DNA of 23,024 nucleotides from CAYGFH01 sp964430295 (GCA_964430295.1 CAYSEV010000017.1:1-23024); one strand, 5' to 3'. Counted from the first letter of the stretch, positions 6,659-16,146 are shown. Notes: generated by a model from the letters alone, not told the origin. Program-made: numbers and translations.

Positions 6659-9073
6659 GTGAAACGACGGAAGATTTTATTATTCCTGTGTGCGTTTGTG
6701 TGTCTTTTTTTGTATGTCTGGTCGTATCCGTTTTTTGCGGATTCGGGAACAATAAAAGTATATGACCGACATGGAGAATTGTTGTACGAGCAGGCAGGTA
6801 ACAGTGTCTCCAATCACCCAGTGTCATATGAATCATTTCCACAATATCTGATTGATGCGGTTGTGGTGAGTGAAGATGCTCAGTTTTTTTCCCACGCTGG
6901 TATAGATATCCGACGGATGGGGAGAGCGCTGTTTGATAACATCAAAGCCGGGAGTATTGTAAGCGGAGCAAGTACGATTCCACAACAGTTGGCCAGGTTT
7001 GCAGTGATTTCTCCCAACCGCATCCCGAGACGGACCGTTATTCGCAAAATCAGAGAAGTGCTGATGGCACTGCAACTGTCTGCACGATTTTCCAAAAAAG
7101 AAATACTAACACGATACCTCAATGGTGTATATGTGGGTAATGATTCGTACGGCATGCAGTCTGCCGCACTCTCATATTTTAATGCGGATATACGATCCTT
7201 GTCTCTGGCTCAAAGCGCGATGCTTGCGGGAATACTCTCATCACCTGAGCTGCGAAATCCATTTGCTTCTTTGGATGAAGCACAAAAAGGAAAACGCAGT
7301 GTCCTGGATCGGATGCTGGAACTTCATCGTATTACCCAAGATCAGTACGATGCGGCCCTGACTGAACGGATAGTGCTTCATACCAATGCAGAGGAGAGAA
7401 CTGCTCCACATGCTGTATCGTTTGTTCTTTCAAAGCTGCAGGATATGGGAATCACATCAAAAAAAGGGATGAGTGTCTATACGACAATAGATGCATCCTA
7501 TACACGACTTGCACAGGGTATTGCACGACAATGGGTGGAAAAACTGCGCGATGTGCATGATGTATCAAATGCGGCCCTCGTGATGATAGATACGCATACA
7601 GGTGCGGTCCGCGCGCTGTTAGGTGGCATTGATTATACGGATGCAACGCATTCGGGACAGGTCAATATGGCAACAGCGCTTCGGCAACCGGGTTCTGCAC
7701 TCAAACCGATTGCCTACGCCACTGCGTTTGCAAACGGGGCGACAGCAGCAACGGCACTGTATGATGTGCCGACTGTGTATACAACAAAAAAAGGAGAAGG
7801 ATTTGCACCGAATAATTATGATGGACGGTTTCACGGTGTCGTGCTGGCTCGGGAAGCACTCGCATCTTCGTTGAATCTGCCTGCAGTTGAAATGCTCTCG
7901 AGAATTGGAATTCCTGCATTTGTAGAAACTGCAAGGCATATGGGAATTAGTACATTTACTGACATGGACCGGTATGATCTATCACTGACACTGGGGGGAG
8001 CAGAAGTGACACTTCTGGATTTGACGACCGTCTATGCAACATTTGCGCGTGCCGGACACTATATACCAAGCTATATTATTGAGCGGGTTGTTGATGATGG
8101 GAGGCGTGTGATGTATCAGCACAGTACAGCCGAACCACACGCAGTGTTTGGGCAGAAGAGTGCACAAATTTCATACCTCATATCTGATATTCTGTCTGAC
8201 CCTAAAGCCCGGATGCTTGGGTTTAGTGAAAAAAATCCTCTTGTGCTCTCACGCCCTGCTGCTGTAAAAACAGGCACGACGACAGACTGGCATGATAACT
8301 GGACTGTAGGGTATACACCATCTGTGAGTGTTGGGGTATGGGTCGGCAATACCGATAACCGTCCGATGCGACAGATAACCGGAGTCGTTGGCGCGGCACC
8401 AATATGGCATCAGTTTTTGGAAGAAGTATTGCAGGGACAACCCACTGAATCGTTTGTAAAACCGGAAGGGATTCGCGATGCAACAATCTGTGCCGCTGAT
8501 GGCAAACTGGCAGGGACTATATGTCCTCTCAAAACAAAGGAAGTTTTTATGGAAGGAACAGTCCCACGTGACGTCTCGGAATCGTTTTCTCCTGTTTCTA
8601 TAGATATACGAAACGGGCTTCGTGCAACAGATGCGTGTCCAACACAATTTGTGGATACGCGCATCTTTGAAACATACCCGCCGCAGGTATATACCTGGGC
8701 TGTGGCAAATGATATGCCTATGGCACCATCGGAATTCTCTCCCTTGTGTACTGCACGGCAAGGAGTCGGAAGTGCTCCATATTTAACTATTACCAATCCG
8801 ATCGAACGCTCCGTATTTGAACGGGCTTCTGCATTGATGCCACAACAGGCAATTGTGTTTGAAAGTGCATTTTCTTCTACGATTTCCTCTGTAGAGTGGT
8901 ATGTGGACGGTGTCCCCATCGGTGTATCACACACAACTCCATTTACATTTCCGTGGAATCCGACAGTCGGCAATCATACTGTTGCTGCAATTGGTACGAC
9001 GTCAAACGGTGCAACTGTGAAGAGTAATACTGTTCATATTTCGGTAGCGGAATATGGCACATCTGCTCATTGA
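6659..9073 (+). CDS. pbpC: Penicillin-binding protein 1C (bifunctional glycosyltransferase/transpeptidase)
   Basis: About 804 residues. N-terminal basic patch and one membrane helix (about 5-25). The GT51 glycosyltransferase domain has EDAQFFSHAGID (catalytic Glu near 72), GASTIPQQLAR and RKIREVLMALQL...RYLNGVYVG. The transpeptidase domain has the nucleophile motif SALK (Ser near 346), SLN (404-406) and KTG (537-539). The final ~90 residues form the Ig-like PBP1C C-terminal domain (about 700-800). All catalytic motifs are intact. It polymerises and crosslinks peptidoglycan at the outer membrane face. The A2M gene begins 33 nt downstream; PBP1C-A2M linkage is well known in bacteria. GTG at 6659 gives a canonical MKRRKILL start and lies 7 nt after CATAAT; an in-frame TTG at 6623 would add 12 residues. 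Confidence 0.93.
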   Translation: MKRRKILLFLCAFVCLFLYVWSYPFFADSGTIKVYDRHGELLYEQAGNSVSNHPVSYESFPQYLIDAVVVSEDAQFFSHAGIDIRRMGRALFDNIKAGSIVSGASTIPQQLARFAVISPNRIPRRTVIRKIREVLMALQLSARFSKKEILTRYLNGVYVGNDSYGMQSAALSYFNADIRSLSLAQSAMLAGILSSPELRNPFASLDEAQKGKRSVLDRMLELHRITQDQYDAALTERIVLHTNAEERTAPHAVSFVLSKLQDMGITSKKGMSVYTTIDASYTRLAQGIARQWVEKLRDVHDVSNAALVMIDTHTGAVRALLGGIDYTDATHSGQVNMATALRQPGSALKPIAYATAFANGATAATALYDVPTVYTTKKGEGFAPNNYDGRFHGVVLAREALASSLNLPAVEMLSRIGIPAFVETARHMGISTFTDMDRYDLSLTLGGAEVTLLDLTTVYATFARAGHYIPSYIIERVVDDGRRVMYQHSTAEPHAVFGQKSAQISYLISDILSDPKARMLGFSEKNPLVLSRPAAVKTGTTTDWHDNWTVGYTPSVSVGVWVGNTDNRPMRQITGVVGAAPIWHQFLEEVLQGQPTESFVKPEGIRDATICAADGKLAGTICPLKTKEVFMEGTVPRDVSESFSPVSIDIRNGLRATDACPTQFVDTRIFETYPPQVYTWAVANDMPMAPSEFSPLCTARQGVGSAPYLTITNPIERSVFERASALMPQQAIVFESAFSSTISSVEWYVDGVPIGVSHTTPFTFPWNPTVGNHTVAAIGTTSNGATVKSNTVHISVAEYGTSAH

Positions 9074-9106
9074 TATTCAAAAACAAAGCAGAAATAATAT
9101 GAATGC

Positions 9107-12100
9107 ATGGGGGATTTATTTCGGAAACACATACCAGCGTTTATTCGCCGTTTTGGATTGGTGAGGCTTGTTATCTCTGTTCTTTTGATTGCCTTTGCCC
9201 TGTATAGTTTTATATCTGCATGGTCTTCTGTATCGGGTGCTCTCTATACATTTTTGCTATGGCATTATCGTGCGTCATTAACTGTAATGATTATCGTGCT
9301 TGTGGGTGGATATATTGGCTGGATGAAGCGAGAGCAGCTTCATTCACAGTATCTGTCGCTTCGCGAACGGTTGATACCTCAGATAAAAAAAACAACGACT
9401 CATATGACAGCGGTGATACGAGCATGGCTTACCCGATTTATGCATGAAACACCAAAGGGAAAATGGCTGATGGTGAGAATGCCTGTCATTATACTTGCCG
9501 TGCTCTGGGTGCTTGTTTCCTATGGACCTCTCTTTTTGCCGCCGCGGATTATGACATCATTTCCGGGAAATAAAACAACGGGAGCACCACTATCTTCTAC
9601 AATCGAAGTGATATTTAATCGGAGTGTGATTAAATCCACTATAGAAAAAAATCTACATATAACTCCGGCTCTTGATGCAACGCTATCCTGGGAAGGGAAT
9701 CAGAAGTTGATTATTACTCCCAAAAAACAGCTTGCTCGGGGGCAACAGTATACTGTTGCATTTTCAGGCCTCGTGCTTTCTTCGTATTTTATCCCTCAGA
9801 TAACAACATCTGCAGTTTCTTTTGAAACTATTGGTAATCCGACAGTGATTGTGGCTTCTCCTGAAGATGAAGCTCCTGAAGATGGAACACCCATCACTGT
9901 TGTGTTTGATCGACCGATGATTCCACTGACAACCGCCACCAATAGCGCGCTGAAAAAAGGTGCATTTACAATCGAACCGGCGGTTAAAGGAGAAGGCCGC
10001 TGGCTTGGGACAACTGCGTATCAACTTCGTCCGAGTGAACCGTTTAAAAAAGCAAGTACATACACGGTGACTGTTCCCAAAGGACTGTCTTCACTAGATG
10101 GTGGGTCTTTGCAGGAAGCATATACATTTTCATTTAGCAGCATTCGTCCACGGGTTATAGACCGAAGTCCTCACAGAGACGAAGCGTATGCATCGCCGAC
10201 GGCGTCTGTATCTGCACAGTTTAATCAGCCAATTGATCCGTCCTCTGCAAAAGAATTATTTGCTGTGTATGATTCCCGTAGTAATCGGGTGCCAGGAACT
10301 GTTCGGGTTATCGGATCGACTGTTGGATTTTATGCGACAGGCGGGCTAAAACGTGAGGAACGATACAGTGTGAAAGTGGCAGCGGGACTCAAAGGAATGG
10401 AAGGGCCAAACGGTATGGAAACAGACGATACGTGGAACTTTACCGTGAGCCCAAAGCCGAGTGTCATAGGTACAACTCCCAGAAATACGCAGACAGATGT
10501 CGGCGAACTATATAGCATTGACGTTTCGTTCCGGAGCCCCATGAAAGAAACATCGTTTGATGATGCTATTTCTATCTCTCCAAAACCGGACCTCAAACCG
10601 TCATATTACGTATCAAATTATGGAAATACAAATCAGCTCCATATAAGTACCTATTTGGGGCGATCCACACACTATACGATTACGATCGGGGGAAACGCGA
10701 CGGATCAGTACGGCGTTGCCCTTGGAAATGGATATACCTTCAGTTTTGATACGGCCGCCTATAAACCATCCATCAGTATTAATCCACAGGGTACGTATTT
10801 TGGATCGTTTAATCAGCATATGACGCCACGCATTGTAGCGCAGGTTGTAAACGCAAACTCCGTTGAATATTCACTCTATCGGTTGAAAAAAGAAGACATG
10901 CTTGAGTTATATAACCGCAGGTACGGACGCAGTTGTTCTGATGAAACATGCAGAAACTGGCAGAATTACGACACCAGCAAACTTGAACGCGTTCGAACCT
11001 GGAAGGAAACGTATGATGCTGCATTTAATACGCCCGTCCATGTAGTAACGAAAGTGACAACGGACAGCGGTGCCACTATCCCATCTGGTATGTATTTTTT
11101 GGATATGAAAATACCACAGGGAATTCATGACAACATGGTCATGATTGTGAGTGATGCCACACTGACGGTAAAACGAAGTGAAAAACAATTGTTTGTCTGG
11201 AGCGTGGACCAAACATCCGGCGATGTCGTCCCTGATATGACTATTCAGGCTACAGACGAACATGGGGTCGCGCTGACGAATGGCACTACAAATGCTGACG
11301 GTGTATTTATGAAAGATGTGAATCTGAAGGATCAGGACACCATTTTGGTGTGGGGAACAAAAGGAAATGATACGGTGGTGGCATCAACGGCATGGGCAGA
11401 AGGATTAAATGCCTATGATTTTGGACTGCCAACCTACTATAACCCGTCTGAATCGAAAGACTATAAAACAGACCAGACATATAAATTATATGTAACTGTG
11501 GATCGTCCGATTTATAGACCAGGGCAAAAGGTGTATATAAAAGGTGTAATTCGAAAAGATACTGACGGGGCATATGAACAGATAAAACCAGGGGAGAGTG
11601 TGCAGGCAACAATCACAGACAGTAACAATAAATCTATTTTTGTAAACGGACTTGCCACCACGTCATTTGGATCGTTTGCCAGTGAATTCCAGTTAAGTAA
11701 ACAGGCGGAACTCGGGGAATACCGCGTGGAAGTCTCATATAACGGAAACAAATATGCGCAAGGATTTCAGGTGGAGGAGTATAAAAAACCGGAGCTTGCA
11801 GTCAGTGTCGTCCCGAATAAACCGTCATATGTACAGGGGGATAGTGCAACAGTCGGCGTGACTGCATCGTACTATTTTGGCGCACCCGTGAGCGGAGCTC
11901 CGGTTGACTGGACACTCAAAACAGAAGATTATGCATTTCGCTGGGATAAAGATTGGCGCTTTGAATTTGGTGATCCTGAATCATACTGGTCCAGAGCATG
12001 GTGGTATTACAGTGGAGACGGGTATTTTTCCGGAGAAAAAGTAACGGATGGAACCGGGAAAACGAATGCAAAAGGGGAATTCACAATAGCTCCGCCGATT

Positions 12101-15100
12101 GATATCGGTAAATATAAAACGAGCCAGCGGATGATGGTGGAGGCTGTGGTAAATGATATCAGTAATCAGTCTGTAGCGGGTTCGCAGGAATTTATTGTAA
12201 ATAAATCATCTGTGATGGCGGGTATAAGACCGGAAAGCTATGGGAATCAGACCGACAAAGAGGCTACTGTGGAGATTGTGAGTGTTGATCCCAAAGGTGT
12301 TGAAGTTCCATCGACTCCTGTGAATGTCGAATTTTTTAAGCGGACATGGAATGAAATCCGTGAACAGAATCCTGATGACGGTCAGTTCTACTATGTGAGT
12401 AAACCACAGGATTCTCTGGTATCTACAGCCACAGTGACGACAAATGAATTAGCTCGCGCTACGGCCTCCTTTACACCAAAAGAAGGCGGCACATATAAAG
12501 TGCGTGCTACGGCAAAAGACGCAAAAGGAAACACATCGGTAAGCGGATCGTTCTTATGGGTATCAGGATTTGGGTTTCAGGCGGCACGGGAAAATAATGA
12601 CCGTATCGTTGTCGTAACAGATAAACGTGATTATTTGGTGGGAGATACGATGTCTGTATTTGTGGCGTCGCCATTTGCATCAGCGTCCGCAAAAACACTT
12701 CTTACCGCGGAGCGCGGCAGTGTGCTGTCCTATAAACTCGTTGAAACAAGTGAAACGTCCAATAATTTTGATATGCCGATTCCGCCGACATATACACCAA
12801 ATGTGTTTGTAAGTGCCGTGGTTATAAAAGGCAGTGATCAGGTAAAAAATCCTCCGGAATTTAAGATCGGCTATTCTGAAGTGAAAGTAACAGATAAAAA
12901 ACAGCAAATTCAGGTGTCTATCAAAACCGATAAGAAAAAATACAAACCTAAAGACACACTCAAAGCAACTATTCAGACAAATGATTTACTCGGTCATCCG
13001 ATTGCAACCGAACTTGCGGTCGGACTTGTGGATAAAGCCGTGTGGGATTTATCCGGCATCGAGCTTCCTGAAATTTATAAAACATTTTATCAACCCAGAA
13101 ATCTGGCGGTGGCAACATCGCAGCTGATGACGATATCGATCGATAGAATTAATGCAAATACAAACCTTGGGTCGAAAGGCGGGAGCGGTGGCGGATGCTT
13201 TACCGGTGATACGCCGGTTCTCATGAGTGGCGGGGTGCAAAAGGCAATTGAAAATGTACGGGTAGGAGATACAATACTCACCCGTGAGAATGAACAGTCT
13301 TCGAAACTAGTTGAAGCAAAAGTACTTCGCACGTATGTGCATACTGTCCCAACGTATCTTATTGTGAACGGCTCTCTTCGGGTAACTGGAGAACATAGGG
13401 TGTTTGTGAATGGTGAGTGGAAGATCGCAGGGTTACTTGAAATTGGAGATGTCCTTGTTGATGTGCACAATAATCCCGTTCCGGTTAGGTCCATAGAACG
13501 AATGAGTGGAACATATACGGTGTACAACCTAGAAGTGGAAACATATAGAACATATTTTGCCGGTGGCATATATGTTCATAATCAGAAGGGCGGATTTGAT
13601 ACGACACGGACTGATTTTCCTGATACTGCGTACTGGAATCCGGAAATAAAAACAAATGAACAGGGTACGGCAACAGTATCCATACAACTTCCGGATAGTC
13701 TGACGACATGGAGAATGGGTGCTATGGCAACATCAAAAGAATCTGCATTCGGATCTGCCGTGTCTGAAGTTGTTGTTGGTCGCGATGTTCTCATACGGCC
13801 GTTTATCCCACGCTTTGTAGCTGTTGGTGATGAGCCGATGTTAGGTGGCATTATCACAAATACCAGCGGGTCGGATCAGGTATTTGCTGTAACAATAGAA
13901 GGAAATGGTCTCTCTATATTGGAGGGTGTTACCAAACAGGTGAGGGTTGCGGATGGGGAACAGGCAAAAGTGATGTGGAAAACACGAGCGCTTTCTACAA
14001 AAACAGCAACCGTTACCCTTCGTGTTGCGGATGGGCAGGGCGTTGTAAAAGACGCTGTCGCGATGCCAATGCCCGTTGTATCGTACTTCACTCCTGAAAC
14101 TGTGGCGACAGCAGGAGAAGTGAAGGGCGGAAATGCAAAAGAAGCCATCGCTCTCCCAACTGATATCGATCCTGCAATGGGGTCTGCACGTATCATGATG
14201 TCACCATCGCTTGGCGCATCCGGGTTGGGTGGCTTATCCTACCTACTTTCATATCCATATGATTGTGTTGAGCAAATTACCAGTAAATTTATTTCTGCTG
14301 TTTCTGTGTATCGGGTGCTGTTGCAATCAAAACAGGACGCTGTCGGTCCGTTTACCAAAAAAGCGCTACAGCAGGTAGTCAGTGACGGTGTTCAGCGTTT
14401 AGTGTCGCAGCAACATCCTGATGGCGGGTGGGGATGGTGGATTGACCAACCAAGTGACCCATTCTTTAGTGCCTATGCACTCTATGCACTCGCGATTGCA
14501 CATTCATATACAACTATTCCACAACAGACGATAGATAACGGTGCCAGATACTTGCAGGATGTGATAAAGCGAGGTGGGTCTGATGTCAGCCCAGAAACAC
14601 AGGCATTTATGATCCGGACATTGTCTGAACTTGGTCGGGATATGTCATCGCTCTCCTCTGTATTGTTTGATCGGCGATTTGAACTGTCTATTGAAGCACG
14701 TGCACATCTTGCGCTGGCCTTGTATAAAAATGGAAATACAACACAGTCTAGGAGAATTCGAAACGAACTTATCAGTTTGGCTAAGAAAACTGCGACGACA
14801 ACACATTGGGAAGATGCAGGCAGATCATACAGATATTTTGGCAGCAGCGCATCGACAACCGCGCGCGTGTTGGCGTTATTAACTGAGACGGATTCAAAAA
14901 ATCCACTGATAGCCGAAGCTACTCGCTACTTGTTAACGACTCGAACTGATGGCCATTGGGTAACTACCTACGATACGGCATCTGCCATCGATGCTATTGC
15001 AGGTGACATGCTCAAAAAGGGAGATCAGTCTGTGAATTTGTCGTATGAGGTACGGGTGAACGGATCTGCTGTGAAAAAAGACACGCTTACTGCGAAGGAT

Positions 15101-15694
15101 CTATTGTCATCTGCAGTTATTGAACTCCCGATGAATCAGTTTACTCTGGGAGGATCAACACCGGTTCAATTTGCAAAAAGCGGAACTGGGAATTTGTACT
15201 ATAACATCGATCTTCGATATTTCCTGCCGTTTACCAGTGTGGCACCACTTGAGAGAGGAATGACTGTTATACGGGAGTTTACAGATGTGAATGGGAAAGG
15301 CATTGCTGCCTCATCTATAGCGCAAAACACTGAAGCATGGGAGCGGCTTATCATTGTGGTGCCAGAAGAACGCCACTATGTGGCAATCGAGGATCCTCTT
15401 CCGGCCGGACTTGAATCAGTCAATGAGAGTCTCAAAAATGTACGCATGCTTGGAGCCAAGACACCTGCATTGTCTGACCCTGATAACAGACAACTGTACT
15501 TTACACGGAAAGAATATCATGACGATAAGACAGTGTTATTTGCCCGCTATTTACCGGCAGGTGTTTACGAGGTTGCATACCGTGTCCGTGCTACTGTGCC
15601 TGGTATATATCATAGACCTCCTGCACAGGCATATCAGATCTATGTGCCTGATGTCTCCGGTCACTCCGACGGCGGATGGTTTGAAGTGAAGTAA
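9107..15694 (+). CDS. Alpha-2-macroglobulin-like protease trap with embedded Hint domain
   Basis: A 2195-residue protein. Three hydrophobic helices (about 18-38, 55-73 and 120-143) anchor it; there is no lipobox. Repeated Ig-like modules follow (from about 250, 348 and 448), then a macroglobulin region with VDRPIYRPGQKVYIKG (near 800) and further MG domains to about 1310. A Hint domain (1364-1492) interrupts a Gly-rich loop. The conserved FPDTAYWNPEIKTNEQGTA segment (near 1502) and LPDSLTTWRMGAMATS lead to the thioester motif CVEQ (Cys1720-Gln1723, in YPYDCVEQ), GGWGWW (about 1770) and a C-terminal receptor-binding-like domain. A2Ms snare proteases through bait cleavage and thioester coupling. 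It is longer than E. coli YfhM (~1650) because of the extra N-terminal modules and the Hint insertion. Usual YPYGC is YPYDC here. Confidence 0.93.
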   Translation: MGDLFRKHIPAFIRRFGLVRLVISVLLIAFALYSFISAWSSVSGALYTFLLWHYRASLTVMIIVLVGGYIGWMKREQLHSQYLSLRERLIPQIKKTTTHMTAVIRAWLTRFMHETPKGKWLMVRMPVIILAVLWVLVSYGPLFLPPRIMTSFPGNKTTGAPLSSTIEVIFNRSVIKSTIEKNLHITPALDATLSWEGNQKLIITPKKQLARGQQYTVAFSGLVLSSYFIPQITTSAVSFETIGNPTVIVASPEDEAPEDGTPITVVFDRPMIPLTTATNSALKKGAFTIEPAVKGEGRWLGTTAYQLRPSEPFKKASTYTVTVPKGLSSLDGGSLQEAYTFSFSSIRPRVIDRSPHRDEAYASPTASVSAQFNQPIDPSSAKELFAVYDSRSNRVPGTVRVIGSTVGFYATGGLKREERYSVKVAAGLKGMEGPNGMETDDTWNFTVSPKPSVIGTTPRNTQTDVGELYSIDVSFRSPMKETSFDDAISISPKPDLKPSYYVSNYGNTNQLHISTYLGRSTHYTITIGGNATDQYGVALGNGYTFSFDTAAYKPSISINPQGTYFGSFNQHMTPRIVAQVVNANSVEYSLYRLKKEDMLELYNRRYGRSCSDETCRNWQNYDTSKLERVRTWKETYDAAFNTPVHVVTKVTTDSGATIPSGMYFLDMKIPQGIHDNMVMIVSDATLTVKRSEKQLFVWSVDQTSGDVVPDMTIQATDEHGVALTNGTTNADGVFMKDVNLKDQDTILVWGTKGNDTVVASTAWAEGLNAYDFGLPTYYNPSESKDYKTDQTYKLYVTVDRPIYRPGQKVYIKGVIRKDTDGAYEQIKPGESVQATITDSNNKSIFVNGLATTSFGSFASEFQLSKQAELGEYRVEVSYNGNKYAQGFQVEEYKKPELAVSVVPNKPSYVQGDSATVGVTASYYFGAPVSGAPVDWTLKTEDYAFRWDKDWRFEFGDPESYWSRAWWYYSGDGYFSGEKVTDGTGKTNAKGEFTIAPPIDIGKYKTSQRMMVEAVVNDISNQSVAGSQEFIVNKSSVMAGIRPESYGNQTDKEATVEIVSVDPKGVEVPSTPVNVEFFKRTWNEIREQNPDDGQFYYVSKPQDSLVSTATVTTNELARATASFTPKEGGTYKVRATAKDAKGNTSVSGSFLWVSGFGFQAARENNDRIVVVTDKRDYLVGDTMSVFVASPFASASAKTLLTAERGSVLSYKLVETSETSNNFDMPIPPTYTPNVFVSAVVIKGSDQVKNPPEFKIGYSEVKVTDKKQQIQVSIKTDKKKYKPKDTLKATIQTNDLLGHPIATELAVGLVDKAVWDLSGIELPEIYKTFYQPRNLAVATSQLMTISIDRINANTNLGSKGGSGGGCFTGDTPVLMSGGVQKAIENVRVGDTILTRENEQSSKLVEAKVLRTYVHTVPTYLIVNGSLRVTGEHRVFVNGEWKIAGLLEIGDVLVDVHNNPVPVRSIERMSGTYTVYNLEVETYRTYFAGGIYVHNQKGGFDTTRTDFPDTAYWNPEIKTNEQGTATVSIQLPDSLTTWRMGAMATSKESAFGSAVSEVVVGRDVLIRPFIPRFVAVGDEPMLGGIITNTSGSDQVFAVTIEGNGLSILEGVTKQVRVADGEQAKVMWKTRALSTKTATVTLRVADGQGVVKDAVAMPMPVVSYFTPETVATAGEVKGGNAKEAIALPTDIDPAMGSARIMMSPSLGASGLGGLSYLLSYPYDCVEQITSKFISAVSVYRVLLQSKQDAVGPFTKKALQQVVSDGVQRLVSQQHPDGGWGWWIDQPSDPFFSAYALYALAIAHSYTTIPQQTIDNGARYLQDVIKRGGSDVSPETQAFMIRTLSELGRDMSSLSSVLFDRRFELSIEARAHLALALYKNGNTTQSRRIRNELISLAKKTATTTHWEDAGRSYRYFGSSASTTARVLALLTETDSKNPLIAEATRYLLTTRTDGHWVTTYDTASAIDAIAGDMLKKGDQSVNLSYEVRVNGSAVKKDTLTAKDLLSSAVIELPMNQFTLGGSTPVQFAKSGTGNLYYNIDLRYFLPFTSVAPLERGMTVIREFTDVNGKGIAASSIAQNTEAWERLIIVVPEERHYVAIEDPLPAGLESVNESLKNVRMLGAKTPALSDPDNRQLYFTRKEYHDDKTVLFARYLPAGVYEVAYRVRATVPGIYHRPPAQAYQIYVPDVSGHSDGGWFEVK
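13196..13582 (+). other. Hint (intein-like) domain coding segment inside the A2M gene
   Basis: Residues 1364-1492 (129 aa). Block A: CFTGDTPVLM with the N-terminal nucleophile Cys1364, then IENVRVGDTIL. Block B: VTGEHRVFV, giving the T-x-x-H of Hint folds (Thr1427, His1430), then WKIAGLLEIGDVLV. Final block: YNLEVETYRTYFAGGIYVHN with His1491-Asn1492. The residue after Asn is Gln1493, not Cys/Ser/Thr, as in A-type bacterial intein-like domains. Too short to hold a homing endonuclease. The flanks are GSKGGSGGG and QKGG, i.e. a flexible Gly-rich loop. Confidence 0.88.
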
Positions 15695-15718
15695 GTGAAA
15701 GAAAATAATCCGCTTTAT

Positions 15719-15746
15719 TGTATTACCTCTGAGAGGAGGTGATACA
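15719..15746 (+). promoter_or_regulatory. Shine-Dalgarno-sequestering hairpin
   Basis: TGTATTACCTC (15719-15729), a 6-nt loop TGAGAG, and GAGGTGATACA (15736-15746) pair over 11 bp with a single G-U wobble. The 3' arm contains a full-consensus ribosome site (GGAGGTGAT) and ends just before the ATG at 15748. A fold in the mRNA would hide the ribosome site, so this may act as a translational switch. Confidence 0.6.
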
Positions 15747-15747
15747 T

Positions 15748-16107
15748 ATGAATACTAAAATTCTTGCAGCGTTTGTACTTACACTTGTGATTGGCGGATA
15801 TTTTTTACGTCCAACAGTAGCTCAGGCATATAGAGGTGATGCGTCCGTGAAAGGACCACATCATACTGAAGCAAAAGAACAGGCTATTGAATCTGAAAAT
15901 TTATCAGCATTTAAAGCAGTGTGTACTGTAGGGAGAATGTGTGATGTTGTAGACACGCAAGCTGAACTTCATACACTCAATCAGATGCATCAGGCTATGG
16001 AGAGAGGTGACAGTAAAACTGCCGACCAACTGCGAACATCACTCGGGCTTGGAAATAGAAATGGATCAGGTCAGGGACAGGGTATGGGAAGAAACAGAAA
16101 TAAATAA
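15748..16107 (+). CDS. Small secreted protein, unrecognised
   Basis: A 119-residue protein with a clear signal peptide (basic MNTK, hydrophobic ILAAFVLTLVIGGYFL, cleavage near AQA-YRGD). The mature part is polar and helical with a Cys pair in VCTVGRMCDVV, a helical stretch (LNQMHQAMERGDSKTADQLR), the LGLG motif and a Gly/Asn/Gln-rich tail (NRNGSGQGQGMGRNRNK). Similar small secreted proteins, also ending in a LGLG-plus-Gly-rich tail, are known to me from candidate-phyla genomes, but no function is assigned. ATG 15748 is chosen over the in-frame GTG 15739 because that GTG lies inside the Shine-Dalgarno. It is the only start with a full-consensus ribosome site, and that site is locked in a hairpin. 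An ECF sigma gene follows. Confidence 0.75.
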   Translation: MNTKILAAFVLTLVIGGYFLRPTVAQAYRGDASVKGPHHTEAKEQAIESENLSAFKAVCTVGRMCDVVDTQAELHTLNQMHQAMERGDSKTADQLRTSLGLGNRNGSGQGQGMGRNRNK

Positions 16108-16117
16108 ACAAGCATCC

Positions 16118-16146
16118 ATCCCGCAGATGCGTACGATCTGCGGGAT
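16118..16146 (+). terminator. Strong stem-loop between the secreted-protein and sigma genes
   Basis: ATCCCGCAGAT, a 7-nt loop and ATCTGCGGGAT form a perfect 11-bp stem 10 nt after the stop at 16107. No T-run follows, so it may terminate weakly, protect the upstream mRNA 3' end, or act as an operator just upstream of the sigma promoter. Confidence 0.5.

Noticed and set aside
8249..8973. Long minus-strand open frames opposite pbpC (8249-8761, 8410-8973)
   Set aside because: They lie wholly opposite a gene with intact catalytic motifs and show no recognisable domain, promoter or ribosome site.
13090..13569. 159-codon minus-strand open frame opposite the Hint segment
   Set aside because: The plus frame carries the Hint motifs; the antisense frame has no domain-like pattern.
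13196..13582. Classical splicing intein
   Set aside because: The residue after His-Asn is Gln, not Cys/Ser/Thr, and a homing endonuclease is absent, so an A-type intein-like Hint is the better description.
15739..15747. GTG start for the small secreted protein
   Set aside because: The GTG is part of the Shine-Dalgarno itself; ATG 15748 has ideal spacing and gives a normal signal peptide.
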